From Adiantum capillus-veneris (lineage: Eukaryota > Streptophyta > Polypodiopsida > Polypodiales > Pteridaceae): 64,000 nucleotides of DNA. Made by a program: the position numbers and the translations under genes. Positions 31,150-43,138 of this stretch are shown here, in pieces. The first letter of the stretch is position 1, and the number at the start of each line of letters is the position of its first letter. Under the pieces are notes generated by a model. That model ran no database searches, was not told the origin of the DNA, and saw only the letters and a list, made by a program, of their open reading frames with translations. The DNA lies in contig CM043951.1 in the NCBI GenBank assembly GCA_014529385.2, positions 112,948,469-113,012,468 on the forward strand, written 5' to 3'.

Positions 31150-33631
31150 TGCCCCCCTTCCTGATGTAGATTCTGCCCACAAAATATAGTGAGAGAAAGC
31201 CCGTTATGTCCCTGTTGTAGAGCATCTGGATTTGAATCTGCAAGGCAAAGTCACTGTTTTATGCAAGCGGAATTATATGGCCATAAATCATGAGAGGAAT
31301 GTAAAGTACCTGTGGAAATGAGTAAATGCAAGATTTATGAAATGCTAGACTGCCATTAAGGACAATTAAATTTCACTTTAAGGAAATTAATTAATCAAAA
31401 GTTTTGGGCTTATGGGTGAGTTTATCAATTAGCTAGCTATGACTAAGGCTAAAACAACTACTCTAGTACTAGCTGAGCTAAGAAGATTATCTAAATGCAA
31501 GATTCCCTAATTGTTCTTTTCAGTTTTGATTAGCCAACTAGCTCTCACAACTCCAAACAAAAGCTTGAAATTTTAACTGTAAGCTCGATGGAAGTCTTTT
31601 AAGTGTCATTTTTTTTATTTTTTCTTTTACTTTGGTTCACAATCATTTGATGTGTGTGCTTATTTTGTATGTCCGGGGCTTTTTGCTTCTCAAGGAAAAG
31701 CGCCCACACTGAGAACCTCTAGGGCTCTAGTACCATAGAAAATACATGTGAGTGAAGTACCAAATCAAGCCAGGATTTCTCTTCCAGCGTAAGATTTTTC
31801 ATTTGTGGCACTTAAGTTTTTTGCTTCCATTTCCTTGGCATTCTCACTAGTGTCTTTTGTTGTTTAAGTGAGAAAGCTTCTCTATGCCTAAAATATTCCT
31901 AAGGTCTCTAATACTCAGATAATTTTATCAGCTAGGCTTAGTGGTCAAGTAAATCAGTTAACCTAAAGTCACGGTCTCCTAATCTCAAGGCTCATCCATA
32001 AGATTAAACTCTAGTTCAATCAACTTAATCAAAGACAAATGTATATATCTATAATGGCAGGTAACAAACATATCTATTTCACTTAAACAAACCATGAAAA
32101 ACCACAATTAGCAATTATACATATCCACCAGTATGAATCATGTAAAGTAGTATACATGGAGGTATGTAGATTCTCATTTTGTCAAAGCAGATGTCCTCAA
32201 CTATGTGGATGGAAATCCATATAAGTCCTACATAACAATATCAAACAACAAGCACTATACCTCTAAGAGGCATGTCAGTGTGAAAAAATTAAAACTCCTA
32301 GAAAACAAACTCAAAACACAATCCAGACCCCCAACCTACCTATATGTTGTCTCTTTTAGAATCAAGTTAAGAGGATATTATATAAACCGGGTGGCCACCC
32401 TAAGGCTAGGCATCTATCCTCATCATCTAGATAAATGAAATCATTTTTTGTGAGGCCATAGTCTTCCTCGGTCTCTATTATTTCTTGTTCAGCATCCTCT
32501 TGTGCAAGCGTGTTAATCAAGAACCTCGCTATGCATGGATACTCATCTTGTGCAAAAGAATAAGCATGTGCCACTAGAGAAACATTCGCTACTGGGTAGG
32601 GATCACTAGTTAAACATAGACGTATCATCCATTCTAACTCTTCAAAATTTCTCTCACGTGCAAGTCTCTCTACCAAATCCCATTCGCAAGAAAGTACAGG
32701 GTAACATATGTGAAATACTTGAGAAAAAGAAAAAGGGTACCTTTCATGAAAAATGGAAGTGGATGCCTCTGGTGAACTATCCATCTCTGAGAATACAATA
32801 GATTTAGTTAGGTCTTTAAAACATAAGATTTGTGTTTGTGTGCTGCTTGATATGACATGGTGAATTTGGACTTATGTGTACGATCTGATAGGGTGCTCTC
32901 TCGTTGCTAGTCGCTCTTGCTCTTTTACTATTTGTTATCTTTTTCTGTTTGTTTGCTAGAACTAGTATAATGCTATGTATATACAGTCCCTCAATTGCAG
33001 AGTTCAAATGCCAGGGAAGAAAATTAAAGAGGATGGGGATCCAAAATATTGATGTGTGAGGACTCCCCCCTTCCTTGGGTAGGTCATACTGTTTGAAATG
33101 TGCTTGTCACCCTTTGAAAACAAATGTTCTAGTTGATAATAGGTAAGGATTTTTACCAGTAGTTCTCTATTACCTTAGGTTCCTCATCGACTTGCAAGGG
33201 TGGTAAGGTACTCTCCGAAGATCGAACTTGAAGTGGTTCATCAGGTGATTCTTGAATACTGGGAGGTGTGGATTCCTTTGTAGCTTCATGGAATCCAATA
33301 GTCTTTTTGGAATCCATCGTGATTTGATCTTTACTCTCTTAGAGCACGCTCTTGGTTCTCCATGAGAAGTTTTTCTTCAAATGGATGGAAGGGTTGATGT
33401 ATCTAGAAGTAAGGCCTTGAGGACCCATTAATATGTACTCTTAGGTCATGCAGGTTGAGTACTTGCAATATTACTGCTTACTGCAACTACAAGGGTTGAA
33501 GTGCTAGGTTCATGGGTAGCCGACAAGGACAAGTGAACCACTTTTGAATCTTGTCTATCCTGCAACTTCGCTAGAGTCTGCAACATAGGTGACTTTGCTT
33601 CAAGGATAGGGGTAAGAGCCGGTGGTCGCGT
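31150..33631 (-). other. 3' region of element N, mostly non-coding
   Basis: A polypurine-tract complement lies at 31150-31161. A/T-rich sequence without a recognised gene runs to about 32360. An unassigned ORF is at 32362-32784, and decayed coding-like text (Pro/Ser/Thr-rich on the minus strand) extends up to the insertion of P at 33632. I saw no further element ends in it. Confidence 0.5.
32362..32784 (-). CDS. Unassigned 140-residue ORF in the 3' region of element N
   Basis: Minus-strand open frame starting MDSSPEASTSIFHERYPFSF. It is acidic with a helical middle (WDLVERLARERNFEELEWMI) and ends in the aromatic/Gly-rich text DRCLALGWPPGLYN. It contains no recognised domain or signal peptide. 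It lies between the pol part of N and its 3' LTR, the place where E1 carries its extra ORF, but the two proteins are not visibly alike. It could be an accessory ORF of N or a captured host fragment. Confidence 0.35.
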   Translation of the reverse strand: MDSSPEASTSIFHERYPFSFSQVFHICYPVLSCEWDLVERLARERNFEELEWMIRLCLTSDPYPVANVSLVAHAYSFAQDEYPCIARFLINTLAQEDAEQEIIETEEDYGLTKNDFIYLDDEDRCLALGWPPGLYNILLT

Positions 33632-35641
33632 TGTCGGGGGATATGGGTTCGCGAGGTGAGCCGAGTCAGCACGGGGCTGCTTGCTGTGGGAAATAAGAGA
33701 GACAAGACGCACGACACAAGGCAAAAAATTCTGTCAACACTTTAAATACTTAAAACTCGACAACTGAAATGGTTTAAACTGCTAATGATTAGCCGAAGTG
33801 GAATTCCATTACAAATGTGTGTCGTTAACGGCACTCATGAAGTTAGGAGAGCTAAATGCTCTTGAATTAGTTCAAGACTGTAAAATTTCCACTTATGCTT
33901 TCCATTAGAGTCTTTATAGGCTGATTAGGACATAAGTATCCGGAAAAATCCCCTGCTTGATACCCTTGTATCGTCCAAATACAATAGAGAGAGTTTATCC
34001 TCTCTCCTTGCTTACTCGAGAGCGAGTCTCCTCTAGTTTACCAGAAGGTTGAGAGAGATATAGCCCTTTGATTTACCTTACTTTTTCTTTCTTTGGTAAT
34101 CGAGCTCAAAAGAGAGAAAGAAAGAGCGAGTTTTCACTTCCCTTGGTTTGCTTGTCCCGCCTTGCTTCTTTGTAACCCCTCGATTGCTCCTCGTCTTTCT
34201 TACATGCTCCTCTCTTGATTACGCACAAGAGAGGGAGAGAACGATGTGCTCTTGCTCCTTCAAGTCTTGGCTTCCTCTTATGGCTCAAGGTCCTTCTTGC
34301 CTCGGTTCTCAAGCCCGCCAAAGAGAGAGCGCGAGAAGCCCTTTCTTTTCAACTTCGTTCCACTCTCCTCAACGCTCTCCCAAAAAACTTCCTCTATTGC
34401 TCGTGTTGCCCTTCGAATCTCCAACCTTTTGCTCGTGTTTCCCTTCCTCTATTTCTCGTGTTGCCCTTCGAATCTCCAACCTTTTCTTTATTTTTGCATT
34501 CGTTGATGCCTTGTCTATCCCGGCTCTCTAAAATTTTACTCTATTTTTGTCTTGCCCCATCAGTCACGGCGCCGTGACTAATGTGGCGCGGGACCCGTCA
34601 TGATGACGTTGCAATCAGCGACTCGAGCGAGGTTTTTTATGCCGTGGCTGGTACCAAATGCGGTCGCCATCCCATGCAGAGCATTTTTTGTCTCAGGCGC
34701 ACTCTCGTTCGACCGCTCTACGACCCGGTGTGAGTCTTCCTTCCTCAGCACTACCTGCGGTCCTCTGTTTCCCTCCATGCATCTCTTTTCTTCCTGGCTT
34801 CACACCCTTTGATAATTACGGTGGCCCTTGGCTGTAGTTTAGTGGGCGGCCGGTCTTATTGTATGGGCGGCCATGCCATAAGGCTATGGCTTTGGGCTTA
34901 TCATGAAGAAATATTGTGAGCTGCAAGACTAATGGCCTCAAGGACACCAACATTAATGGATGCATCTACCTTCAAAGACATACCAGAAGACCTCGACACC
35001 ACATCCATTGATCTGTCAGTATTGTACAAGTTCAGCAAGGTGAGCATGGAAACAATCCACAAAGTGCTGGACAAGATTCTCCTCGAGCACCTACTCTTTT
35101 GCATTCCAAAACCCTGGCTACAACTCATTGACCAAGCGGACCGCCAGAGTGGTATGGAATCGGCCCCCGGTGAATCTTTATCGGCCAATATCTTGGAAAT
35201 CGTAAATTCGATCATTACTGATCTCAAGAGACCGACGCGCTCCAGAAAGTGAGCACTTCAATCCCGTGCATTCATTTCATTTCTGTCACCTCAGCTGCAG
35301 TTGCCCAATCTAGTACGGATTTGCAATCGACTTGAACTTTAAACTACCATAACTTCTTCACCGTAGCTCCAATTGACGAACCATAAAGATAGGCCAGTAG
35401 ATCACTTTAAGCACTACTGTTCTAGATCATAATATTCCTTATGTGCTCACTTCAATCATAGTCCTTTTTAGCATCATTAAGGCATCAGTTGGCCCTTTTA
35501 AGCCGCATCTGGCATACAATAATCATTAAACTTGGCTTGTCAACAAGCCCTCATCACTGACCATTAATCAAGTAGGATTTCAATAAGCTTGATCTAAATT
35601 TCTTGGAATATTTCTTAGCATGGGAGCGGAGCTACACGAAA
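33632..35641 (-). repeat. 3' LTR of element P (left copy)
   Basis: Matches 37963-39829 end to end, with several indels. It contains the + strand open stretch at 34932-35252 that is shared with the other LTR. Confidence 0.88.
34932..35252 (+). CDS. Antisense ORF within the P LTR (copy 1), unknown
   Basis: The open frame begins MASRTPTLMDASTFKDIPED and runs opposite to the direction of P. The same frame starts at 39122 in the other LTR. The first ~139 bp are identical in the two LTRs, although nearby parts of the LTR pair differ by more than 10%. No domain recognised. It may be an LTR-encoded protein, a captured fragment or a by-product of gene conversion. Confidence 0.35.
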   Translation: MASRTPTLMDASTFKDIPEDLDTTSIDLSVLYKFSKVSMETIHKVLDKILLEHLLFCIPKPWLQLIDQADRQSGMESAPGESLSANILEIVNSIITDLKRPTRSRK

Positions 35642-35893
35642 TGCACCCCCTCTGAACCTACACAACCTCTGGTGTGTGCCAATTGCACTTCAATCTTCTA
35701 GCAGAACCAACTTAGAAGATGTGAAGATACTTCATCAATTGTCCAAAGAAGTCAGTTGGAAGCCAACCATGTAATCTTATTGAACGCATAAACAAACACT
35801 CTTCTGACTTAGCATAATCTAGAAAATAAAACCTTGTATCATGCAGCCTGCTACATCAGGCATCAGGTATCCTCCGTATCAGCAACTTGCACT

Positions 35894-37950
35894 TTAGTAG
35901 CCCCCAGGATCAAATGGGATAATAAGGAATTTCCCACACATTGGAGCATCATAATATCCACATGAGCATACATTTCCTATATCAATCAACATCAAGCATT
36001 TCTGGTGCAGATATGCTACCCTTGGTTCAAATAGCACGCAATTACTATGCATACTAATCAATATCCATCCATATTGAATCTGCTTATGAATATCCTTAGA
36101 ATCTCCTGGATCAAACACCATTGAGATCACATAACATTGATGGGTTCCACAATATATTAAAGCTTCACCTGAAGCATAGTGCTGCACCCACATCCCATAA
36201 ACCGTTGGCAACTTAAGCTCGTTACCAGAAAGCATTAGAGAAATCCGACTCCCTTTTACTGGCAGCCAAGACATCACTGACATAAGCATCAATACAAATA
36301 GCATCCAAATCTAGCCACAGATGGCACATTGTCCAAGCAAATGAAAAACGTTGTGCATTTTATGCAATATCAAGGATGATTTAGCATCATCACCCCCTCT
36401 AGCTTCATATCCATCACAAAAAACCTTGGGAGTTTCTGGACCTGTATCATCAGACGAATTTTCACCTGTTGGGATTTCAACTTGATCATGAAAAACAGCT
36501 TTATGATGTAGATCTTCATCCATAACATCCTCGAGAAAATGACCCTTGGAAGTCTCAATATTAATCAAAACTGTAGGAGTTATCTCCTCATGCAGCCCAT
36601 GTACAAGCATAGATGTAAAATCTATGTCAATAATCTATTCACAATCAGCATGATCTAAGCAATCTTCATACTCATCCATATCATCCTCTGCTTCCTCATC
36701 TCCACTTAGCAATACATTATAGAACTATAAAGGCTCATCTGACACCCCCTCTAAAGAGGTATACTCATCCATATCATCCTTTGCTTCCTCATCTGCACTT
36801 AGCAATACATTATAGAACTATAAAGGCTCATCTGACACCCCCTCTGAAGAGGTATACGCATCAGAAAGCTCTTCTATACTGCCGTAAACATCTCCTTCAG
36901 ATCTAGACAAAAATTCTTTGATTATAGCATCCTCTTCTGTGATAGCATCATCTGCAAGCATATTGTTAGTAGCAATCATAGGTTCGTTGACATCCTCAGG
37001 CTCATCCTGTGCTGGGTCCACAATCTTAGTCACTTCATAAGCTACTGTGTATATAATAGCTTTATTTCTGCAATCATATGTAGCAAACATGTTATCCTGC
37101 TTGGCTATAATGCAAATAGTTTCAGTAATATCCTGTAGAGGCCCATCTGCTTGATGAACTCCTTCAGAATAACCCATGTCAAGGTCAACAACTTGTGAGC
37201 CACTTGATGTACAGTCAATGTCTTCACTGGAACCATTATTAGAGGTAGCGTCCATGAGAGCAATCTTTGAAAAAATTCATATCCTGTTTCAGCATCAAAC
37301 TCATCGTTTACCTTCTCTTCGTTGCTCAAAATAATATCCTCTCGAACTAAATTTGCTACTTCCAGCTCAACATTTTCTTTGGCTTTACTTCTTGCAAAAA
37401 TATGCTCCCAGAATTCATCATAGTTGAGGATCTGCATCTGATCCCCTTCACCTTTATTGAAGACAACCTTACTTCGTTCAGTAATCTCCTTTATTTCCCG
37501 ATCTAAAATCCTTGAGCTTTGGTAAATAAATTCCTCTGCAAAATACTCCCACCGTGTGGGATATTCTTATGCCAGTTCTTGAACTTGCTTTTTAAAATCC
37601 GAGTTTACAACCTCCTCAAAAGTTGCAATCATCCGATCTTCTGGAACATTTCGGCTCTTCATCTCAGCTTCGTAACATGCAATAAAACCTTCTGGATCAT
37701 ATCCCTAAAAAATATAATACTGCTCCCGAATAGCATCAAGTGCTAGCTCTACAACATCATCAATCTGTTTTTATAACTGCACGGCTTTCGCTTCCTGCTG
37801 CAGACATCCCTGAACTAATTCCATCATTTTTGGAAAATCTGCAACTGCTATATTTTTATCAAATCCATTGGCACTGAAATCTTCATCAAACTGCTTTAAT
37901 TGTTCTGGCATCTCCATCTTTACCTCCCACCCCGGCTCGTTTCGCGTCGG
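35894..37950 (-). pseudogene. gag-like internal region of element P
   Basis: Minus-strand coding remnants between the LTRs of P: an N-terminal part (MPEQLKQFDEDFSANGFDKN), a helical part resembling a gag core (EYPTRWEYFAEEFIYQSSRI), then a long acidic stretch and a Cys-containing end. A short internal tandem repeat lies near 36670-36850. No zinc knuckle or polymerase motif was recognised. The gag assignment is tentative. Confidence 0.45.
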
Positions 37951-37962
37951 GTTCACCAAAGA

Positions 37963-39829
37963 TGTCGGGGGATATGGGTTCGCTAGGTGAGCCGGGTCAG
38001 CACCGGGCTGCTTGCTATGGAAAATAAGAGAGACAAGACGCATGTCACAAGGAAAAAGATTCTGTCAACACTTTAATACTTAAAACTCCACAACTAAAAT
38101 GGTTTCGCCAAAGTGGAATTCGATTACAAATGTGTGCAGTTAACGGCACTCATGGAGTTAGGAGAGTTAAATGCTATGGAATTAGATCAAGACTGTAAAA
38201 TTTTCACTTATGCTCGCCATTAGAGTCTTTATAAGCTGATTAGGACATAAGTATCCGGCAAAATCCCCTCCTTGATACCCTTGTGTCTTCCAAATACAAT
38301 AGAGAGAGTTTATCCTCTCTCCTTGCTTACTCGAGAGCGAGTCTCCTCCAGTTTACCAGCAAAAGAGAGAAAGAAAGGCGAGTTTTCACTTCCCTTGGTT
38401 TGATGTCCTGACTTGCTTCTTTGTAACCCCTCGATTGCTCCTCGTCTCCCTTACATGCTCCTCTCATGATTACGGCCGAGAGAGGGAGAGAACGCCGTGC
38501 TCTTGCTCCTTCGAGTCTTGGCTTCCTCTTATGGCTCAAGGTCCTTCTTGCTTCGGTTCTCAAGCCCGCCAAAGAGAGAGCGCGAGAAGCCCTTTCTTTT
38601 CAACTTCGTTCCACTCTCCTTAATCCTCTCCCAAAAAACTTCCTCTGTTGCTCGTGTTTCCCTTCGAATCTCCAACCTTTTATTTATTTTTGCATTCGAT
38701 GATGCCTTGTCTATTCCCGCCCTCTAAAATTTTACTCTATAGCGTCGTGACTGATGTGGCGCGGGACCCTTCACGATGACATGGAAATCAGCGACTCGGG
38801 CGAGGTTGTTTATGTCGTGGCTAGTACGAAATGTGGTTGCCATCGCATGCATAGCATTTTTTGTCTCAGGCACGCTCTCGTTCGACCGCACTATGGCTCG
38901 GCGCGAGTCTTCCTTCCTCAGCACTGCCTGTGGCCCTCTGTTGCCCGCCATGCATCTCTTTTCTTCCTGGCTTCACACCCTTTGATAATTACGGCGGCCC
39001 TTGGCCATAGTTTAGTGGGCGGCCATATTCATTGGGCGGCTTGTCTTATTGTATGGGCGGCCATGTCATAAGGCTATTGCTTTGGGCTTATCATGAAGAA
39101 ATATTGGGAGCTACAAGACTAATGGCCTCAAGGACACCAACATTAATGGATGCATCTACCTTCAAAGACATACCAGAAGACCTCGACACCACATCCATTG
39201 ATCTGTCAGTATTGTACAAGTTCAGCAAGGTGAGCATGGAAACAATCCACAAAGTGCTAGACAAGATTCTCCTCGAGCACTTAGTCTTTTGCATTCCAAA
39301 ACCCTGGCTGCAACTCATTGACCGAGCGGACCGCCGGAGTGGTACGGAATCGGCCTCGGTGAATCTTTATCGGCCAATATCTTGGCAGCCGTAAATCCGA
39401 TTATTACTGATCTGAAAATACCGACGCGCTCCAGAAAGTGAGCACTTCAAGCCCGTGCATTCATTTCATTTCTATCACCTCAGTTGTAGTTTCCCAATCT
39501 GGTACGGATCTGCAATCGACTTGAACTTTAAACTACCATAACTTCTTCACCGTAGCTCCAATCGACTAGCCGTAAAGACAGGCCGATAAAGCACTTTAAG
39601 CACTGCAGTTCTATATCATAATATTCCATATGTGCTCACTTCTAGAATAGTCCTTTTTAGCATCATTAAGGCATTAGTTGGCCCTTTTAAGCCGCATTTG
39701 GCATACAATAATCATTAAACTTGGCCTGTTTGCAAGCCCTCATCACTAACCATTAATCAAGTAGGCTTTCAATAGGCTTGATCTTCATTTCTTGGCATAT
39801 TTCTTAGCATGGGGCGGAGCTTCACGACA
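37963..39829 (-). repeat. 5' LTR of element P (right copy)
   Basis: Starts TGTCGGGG and ends CACGACA on the + strand, next to the primer-site-like sequence at its left. The minus-strand TATA-type box (around 38230-38245) leaves about 1.6 kb of U3. The + strand open stretch from 39122 repeats the one at 34932. Confidence 0.88.
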
Positions 39830-40195
39830 GGGTCGTGACACTATGAGTATCAAAATCAATAGTGCATCTGGTTTCCAACATCCACGTGCGTCCAAGGTTT
39901 ATGTTGCCCTCGATAGTTCCATCAGGCATGACCAAAAAGTCTTGAGCTACAACCCCATTGTCATAACTGAGAGAAGTGTGCCAGATACCAAAAATCGCAA
40001 TTTTTTTCTTGTTCACACCCTCGACTTGGATAATACTCTGAGATAGAGGTGGATTTCCTAACTGACACCAAACTCCATATGACAACATATTATATTATCA
40101 CCCGTTTCCAATAAGGCATTATATAGCACTTTTCCATAGGCGCTATTTAGCTCAATAGGGTATTGTAGAGGTCTGTTAGAGTCCAAAGAATCATC
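39830..40195 (-). CDS. Retropepsin-like domain downstream of the integrase of N
   Basis: Part of fossil N, between its integrase and the insertion of P. Minus-strand text includes the active-site-like segment NALLETGDN, a beta-rich middle (NGVVAQDFLVMPDGT) and the closing NLGRTWMLETRCTIDFDTHS. These correspond in order to ALLDSGAQAN and LLLGQPWQKQYNAMIDW after the integrase of E1. Because two different elements share this placement, it is a lineage feature rather than a chance fusion. N's ordinary protease is at 49448-50205. Decayed. Confidence 0.6.
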
Positions 40196-41405
40196 CTATG
40201 TTGCAATGTGCAATGCATGTGTAACTCCAAGGTTCGCCTCTTGTTGGTGTCGTATGCGTTGTTGTCGCTCTTTAGCCTCATCTTGAGCTTGTATCTTCTT
40301 CAATTCTGTTTGTTCCTTGGTTGCCTTTTTTTTATGGATGGCACGTAGCTCTTCGTGGCTTAGAGGATCATAGTACCTTTTTAATTTACTCCCATTGAGG
40401 AATGCAATAGTTTCAACTCCATCTAGAGTCTCCACACAAATGGTTCCTTGTGGGGTGATTTCACATTCTCTATATGGTCCTTTTCCCGCATATTTCAACT
40501 TTTTCTTTTCGTTAGGCACTCCATACATAAGGACTTTATCACCAACATTAATATCTTTGTTCTTTAGATGACGATCAAACCATTTTTTCCTTCTATCTTT
40601 TTCCACAAGTGAATTTTGCACAGCTAATTGCCTCTCTTCATCTAGCCTTTCAAGGATAGATAATCGCTCAACTAAGGGGTTATCATCCCAACCTTCTTGA
40701 GAAGCTACTCGAAGACTATGAATGACAAACTACCATGGCATACCGCTTCTTGGCCATACACCATCTTAAAGGGTGTGCAATTAATGGCAACTTTGTACAC
40801 AGTAGGATAAGCCCATAAAGATGAAGTTAGCTCTAAATCCCAATCTGTGCGATGAGCTTCCACCATTTTGGTCAAGATAGAGATTAAGGTCTTGTTGGTG
40901 CTCTTATCTTTGCCATTTTCTTGTGGATAATAAGGTGTGGACTTATGGTGAGCTATCATGAAGTTGGTAGTGAGTTCTTTTATCACTCCATTTATAAAAT
41001 GAGTACCATTGTCACTCACAATCTCAAAGGGACAACCAAATCTTGTAATAATGTTCTCAAAGAGAAAATTGGTAATTGACCTCGCATTAACCTTACATGT
41101 CGCCCTGGCTTCCACCACTTTGTCACATAGTCAGTGGAAACAATAATATATCAAGATTGAGTGCTACGAGCTGCCGGACTAATTGGGCCTACAAAGTCCA
41201 AACCCCATTTTTCAAATGGTTGGGTCACTTTAACACGATATAAGGACATCTTATCCTTTCCTTGTGTGATTTTGTAATGTTGGAATTCATCACATCCTTT
41301 TGCAAAAAGTAATGCATCTTTGAATAAGGTAGGCCACCAATAACCTGATTGCAACACCTTTCTAGCTGTAAGTTCCTCTGAGAAATGTCCTCTGGCTATA
41401 CCCAT
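40196..41405 (-). pseudogene. Integrase region of element N
   Basis: Part of fossil N. From right to left: an H2C2 segment (YWWPTLFKDALLFAKGCDEF), the DDE core with GLDFVGPI, IVSDNGTHFING and YYPQENGKDKSTNK, and the C-terminal part with INVGDKVLMYGVPNEKKKLK and NGSKLKRYYDPLS. It aligns motif by motif with the E1 integrase. Broken. Confidence 0.8.
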
Positions 41406-41669
41406 GTGGGCTTCTTGCAGTATGTATAAATACTCATCCTCATGGGCACAACGTCTAAGAATATCATCCTTCCCTAGCCTGTAGAGAGCTCATGCAATGA
41501 GAGAATAAGGTTCACATTCTTTTAACAGTTTTCAAGCTATGTCCTTACGAAGCTTTTTGGGTGGAAAACCATTAACTATTTATAGTTCACCATCTTCTCA
41601 ATCCATTCATGTATGGTTCTGACTAGGAATAGAGAAGTATTACGCAATTCATCATCGACTCTTTTAGGG

Positions 41670-42648
41670 GCTTCACCATTGGGTATACGAGACAAATGAT
41701 CCACCATGACATGTTTTTTTACCAGGTCTCACTACAACGGTAAAATCAAACTCAAGGAGAATTAACAACCATCGTGTAATTCTTCCCGTGGAACAAGGTT
41801 TATTTACTAGATACAACAAGGCTTGATGATCCACATAGAAAACAAACTTGTTGGCAAGAAGGTAGTAGCGGAGTTTTATTACTACATAAATCATAGCTAA
41901 ACCTTCTCGCTCTATAGTGGTGTTTTTTCTCTCGGCATCATTCAATGGATGACTTGCAAAGCTAATGGGGTAGTACACTTTATGCTCTCCTGGTTGACCT
42001 AGAACACACCCAATAGCAAAGTTCGATGCATCAATATGCACATGGAAAATTACATTCCAATTGGGCACTCGTAAATTAGGAGCACTAGTCAAGATCTTTT
42101 TGAATGACTCATAAGCATGGTCACACTCCGCGGTCCAGTGGAACTCAATAAGAAGCTTCTACAAAGGACGAGCTATCTAGGTAACGTTTTAAATAAACTG
42201 TTTGTAATAACCAACATGGCCCATAAACCTTTGAACTCCTTTATAGTTTGTAGGTAGTGGCAACTCAGCAATGGCTTTAATTTTGCTCTCATCTGTGGAA
42301 ATCCCATTTTTGGACACTATATGCCCTAAAATGACTCCATGTTTAACCCAAAATTGGCATTTGAAAGGGTTTAAGGAGATGAGATACAATCTGCACTTCT
42401 CAAACACTTTTCCTAAGCATCATAGATGTTCTTTCCAAGAGGACTAAACACAAAGGTCATCTAAGAAAGCTTTGCAAAAACTCTCTCAAATATTCTCTAA
42501 AAGCAGTGTTTATTAATCTTTGAAAGGTAGCAGGGGCATTGGTTAAGCCAAAAGCCATAACACAAAATGCGAACACTCCCAAATTCGGTTAGAAAGGCTA
42601 TTTTAGCTTGGTCCTCTAGCGCAATTGTGATTTGATTGTAGCGAGAGT
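41670..42648 (-). pseudogene. RT C-terminal part and RNase H of element N
   Basis: Part of fossil N. The RT thumb-side text (GVILGHIVSKNGISTD, QRFMGHVGYYKQFI) and RNase H (IFHVHIDASNFAIGCVLGQP, FYVDHQALLYLVNKP) closely resemble those of E1. The rest of the RT lies to the right of element L, which is inserted at 42649-48183. Confidence 0.82.
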
Positions 42649-43138
42649 TGTTATAGAATTGATATTTTATTATTTATGCAGCTGACAGGTGGAAAAGACT
42701 AGACCAAGCTGGGCATATGCGAATGGATATGTATATCATGTACATTTTATTATTCAAGTGCTCTTTTATGAGCTTTGGCCATTTATGACCACCTGGCCAG
42801 TTTGTAACCAATTTGACCATTCAAGAAATCTATATAACAAATACGTGCAAGAGGGAAATGGTCACTCTTGCATGGGGGGAGATTGCACGTACCCAGTGTC
42901 CGTCTCAATCTTCTCTCCTCTCCTCTCTTCTCTCTCGTCGTGCCGACGTAGCACTCCGCTCTAGGAGGTGCGTCTGCACGTGCTCTTCTACTCTCTCTCG
43001 CTCTATGTCTCTCTCTGTTCGTGTACGTCGTTGATTATTTGCATGTGCGACGATTCAGGTATACCAATTTATCGTTTTATGGTATGTATTGTGTTATCAT
43101 GAGTATTTTGCAGGGCCATCACACATCCATTTGTAGCA
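42649..43138 (+). repeat. 5' LTR of element L (490 bp)
   Basis: Starts TGTTATAGAATTG and ends ATTTGTAGCA, directly before the tRNA-Met primer site at 43140. CT-rich runs in its second half. Confidence 0.9.

Larger units (their letters stand above)
33632..39829 (-). mobile_element. Non-autonomous LTR retrotransposon fossil P with ~2-kb LTRs, inserted in N
   Basis: Direct repeats 33632-35641 and 37963-39829 both start TGTCGGGGGATATGGG. The right copy ends CGACA. Minus orientation is shown by a polypyrimidine complement (caccccctctg) after the left LTR, a primer-site-like TTGGTGAACCCGACG on the minus strand next to the right LTR, and a TATA-type box (tataaag, minus strand) near the inner end. 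The ~2.3-kb interior has gag-like minus-strand text but no protease, RT or integrase, so P needed help from another element. A clean 5-bp target duplication is not evident; both flanks carry CGACC a few bases away. LTR divergence varies strongly along the length. Broken, several breaks. Confidence 0.8.

Noticed and set aside
33627-39834. Clean 5-bp target duplication for element P
   Set aside because: The five bases next to the two LTR ends (CGCGT and GGGTC) differ. Only an offset CGACC is shared, so I do not claim a duplication.
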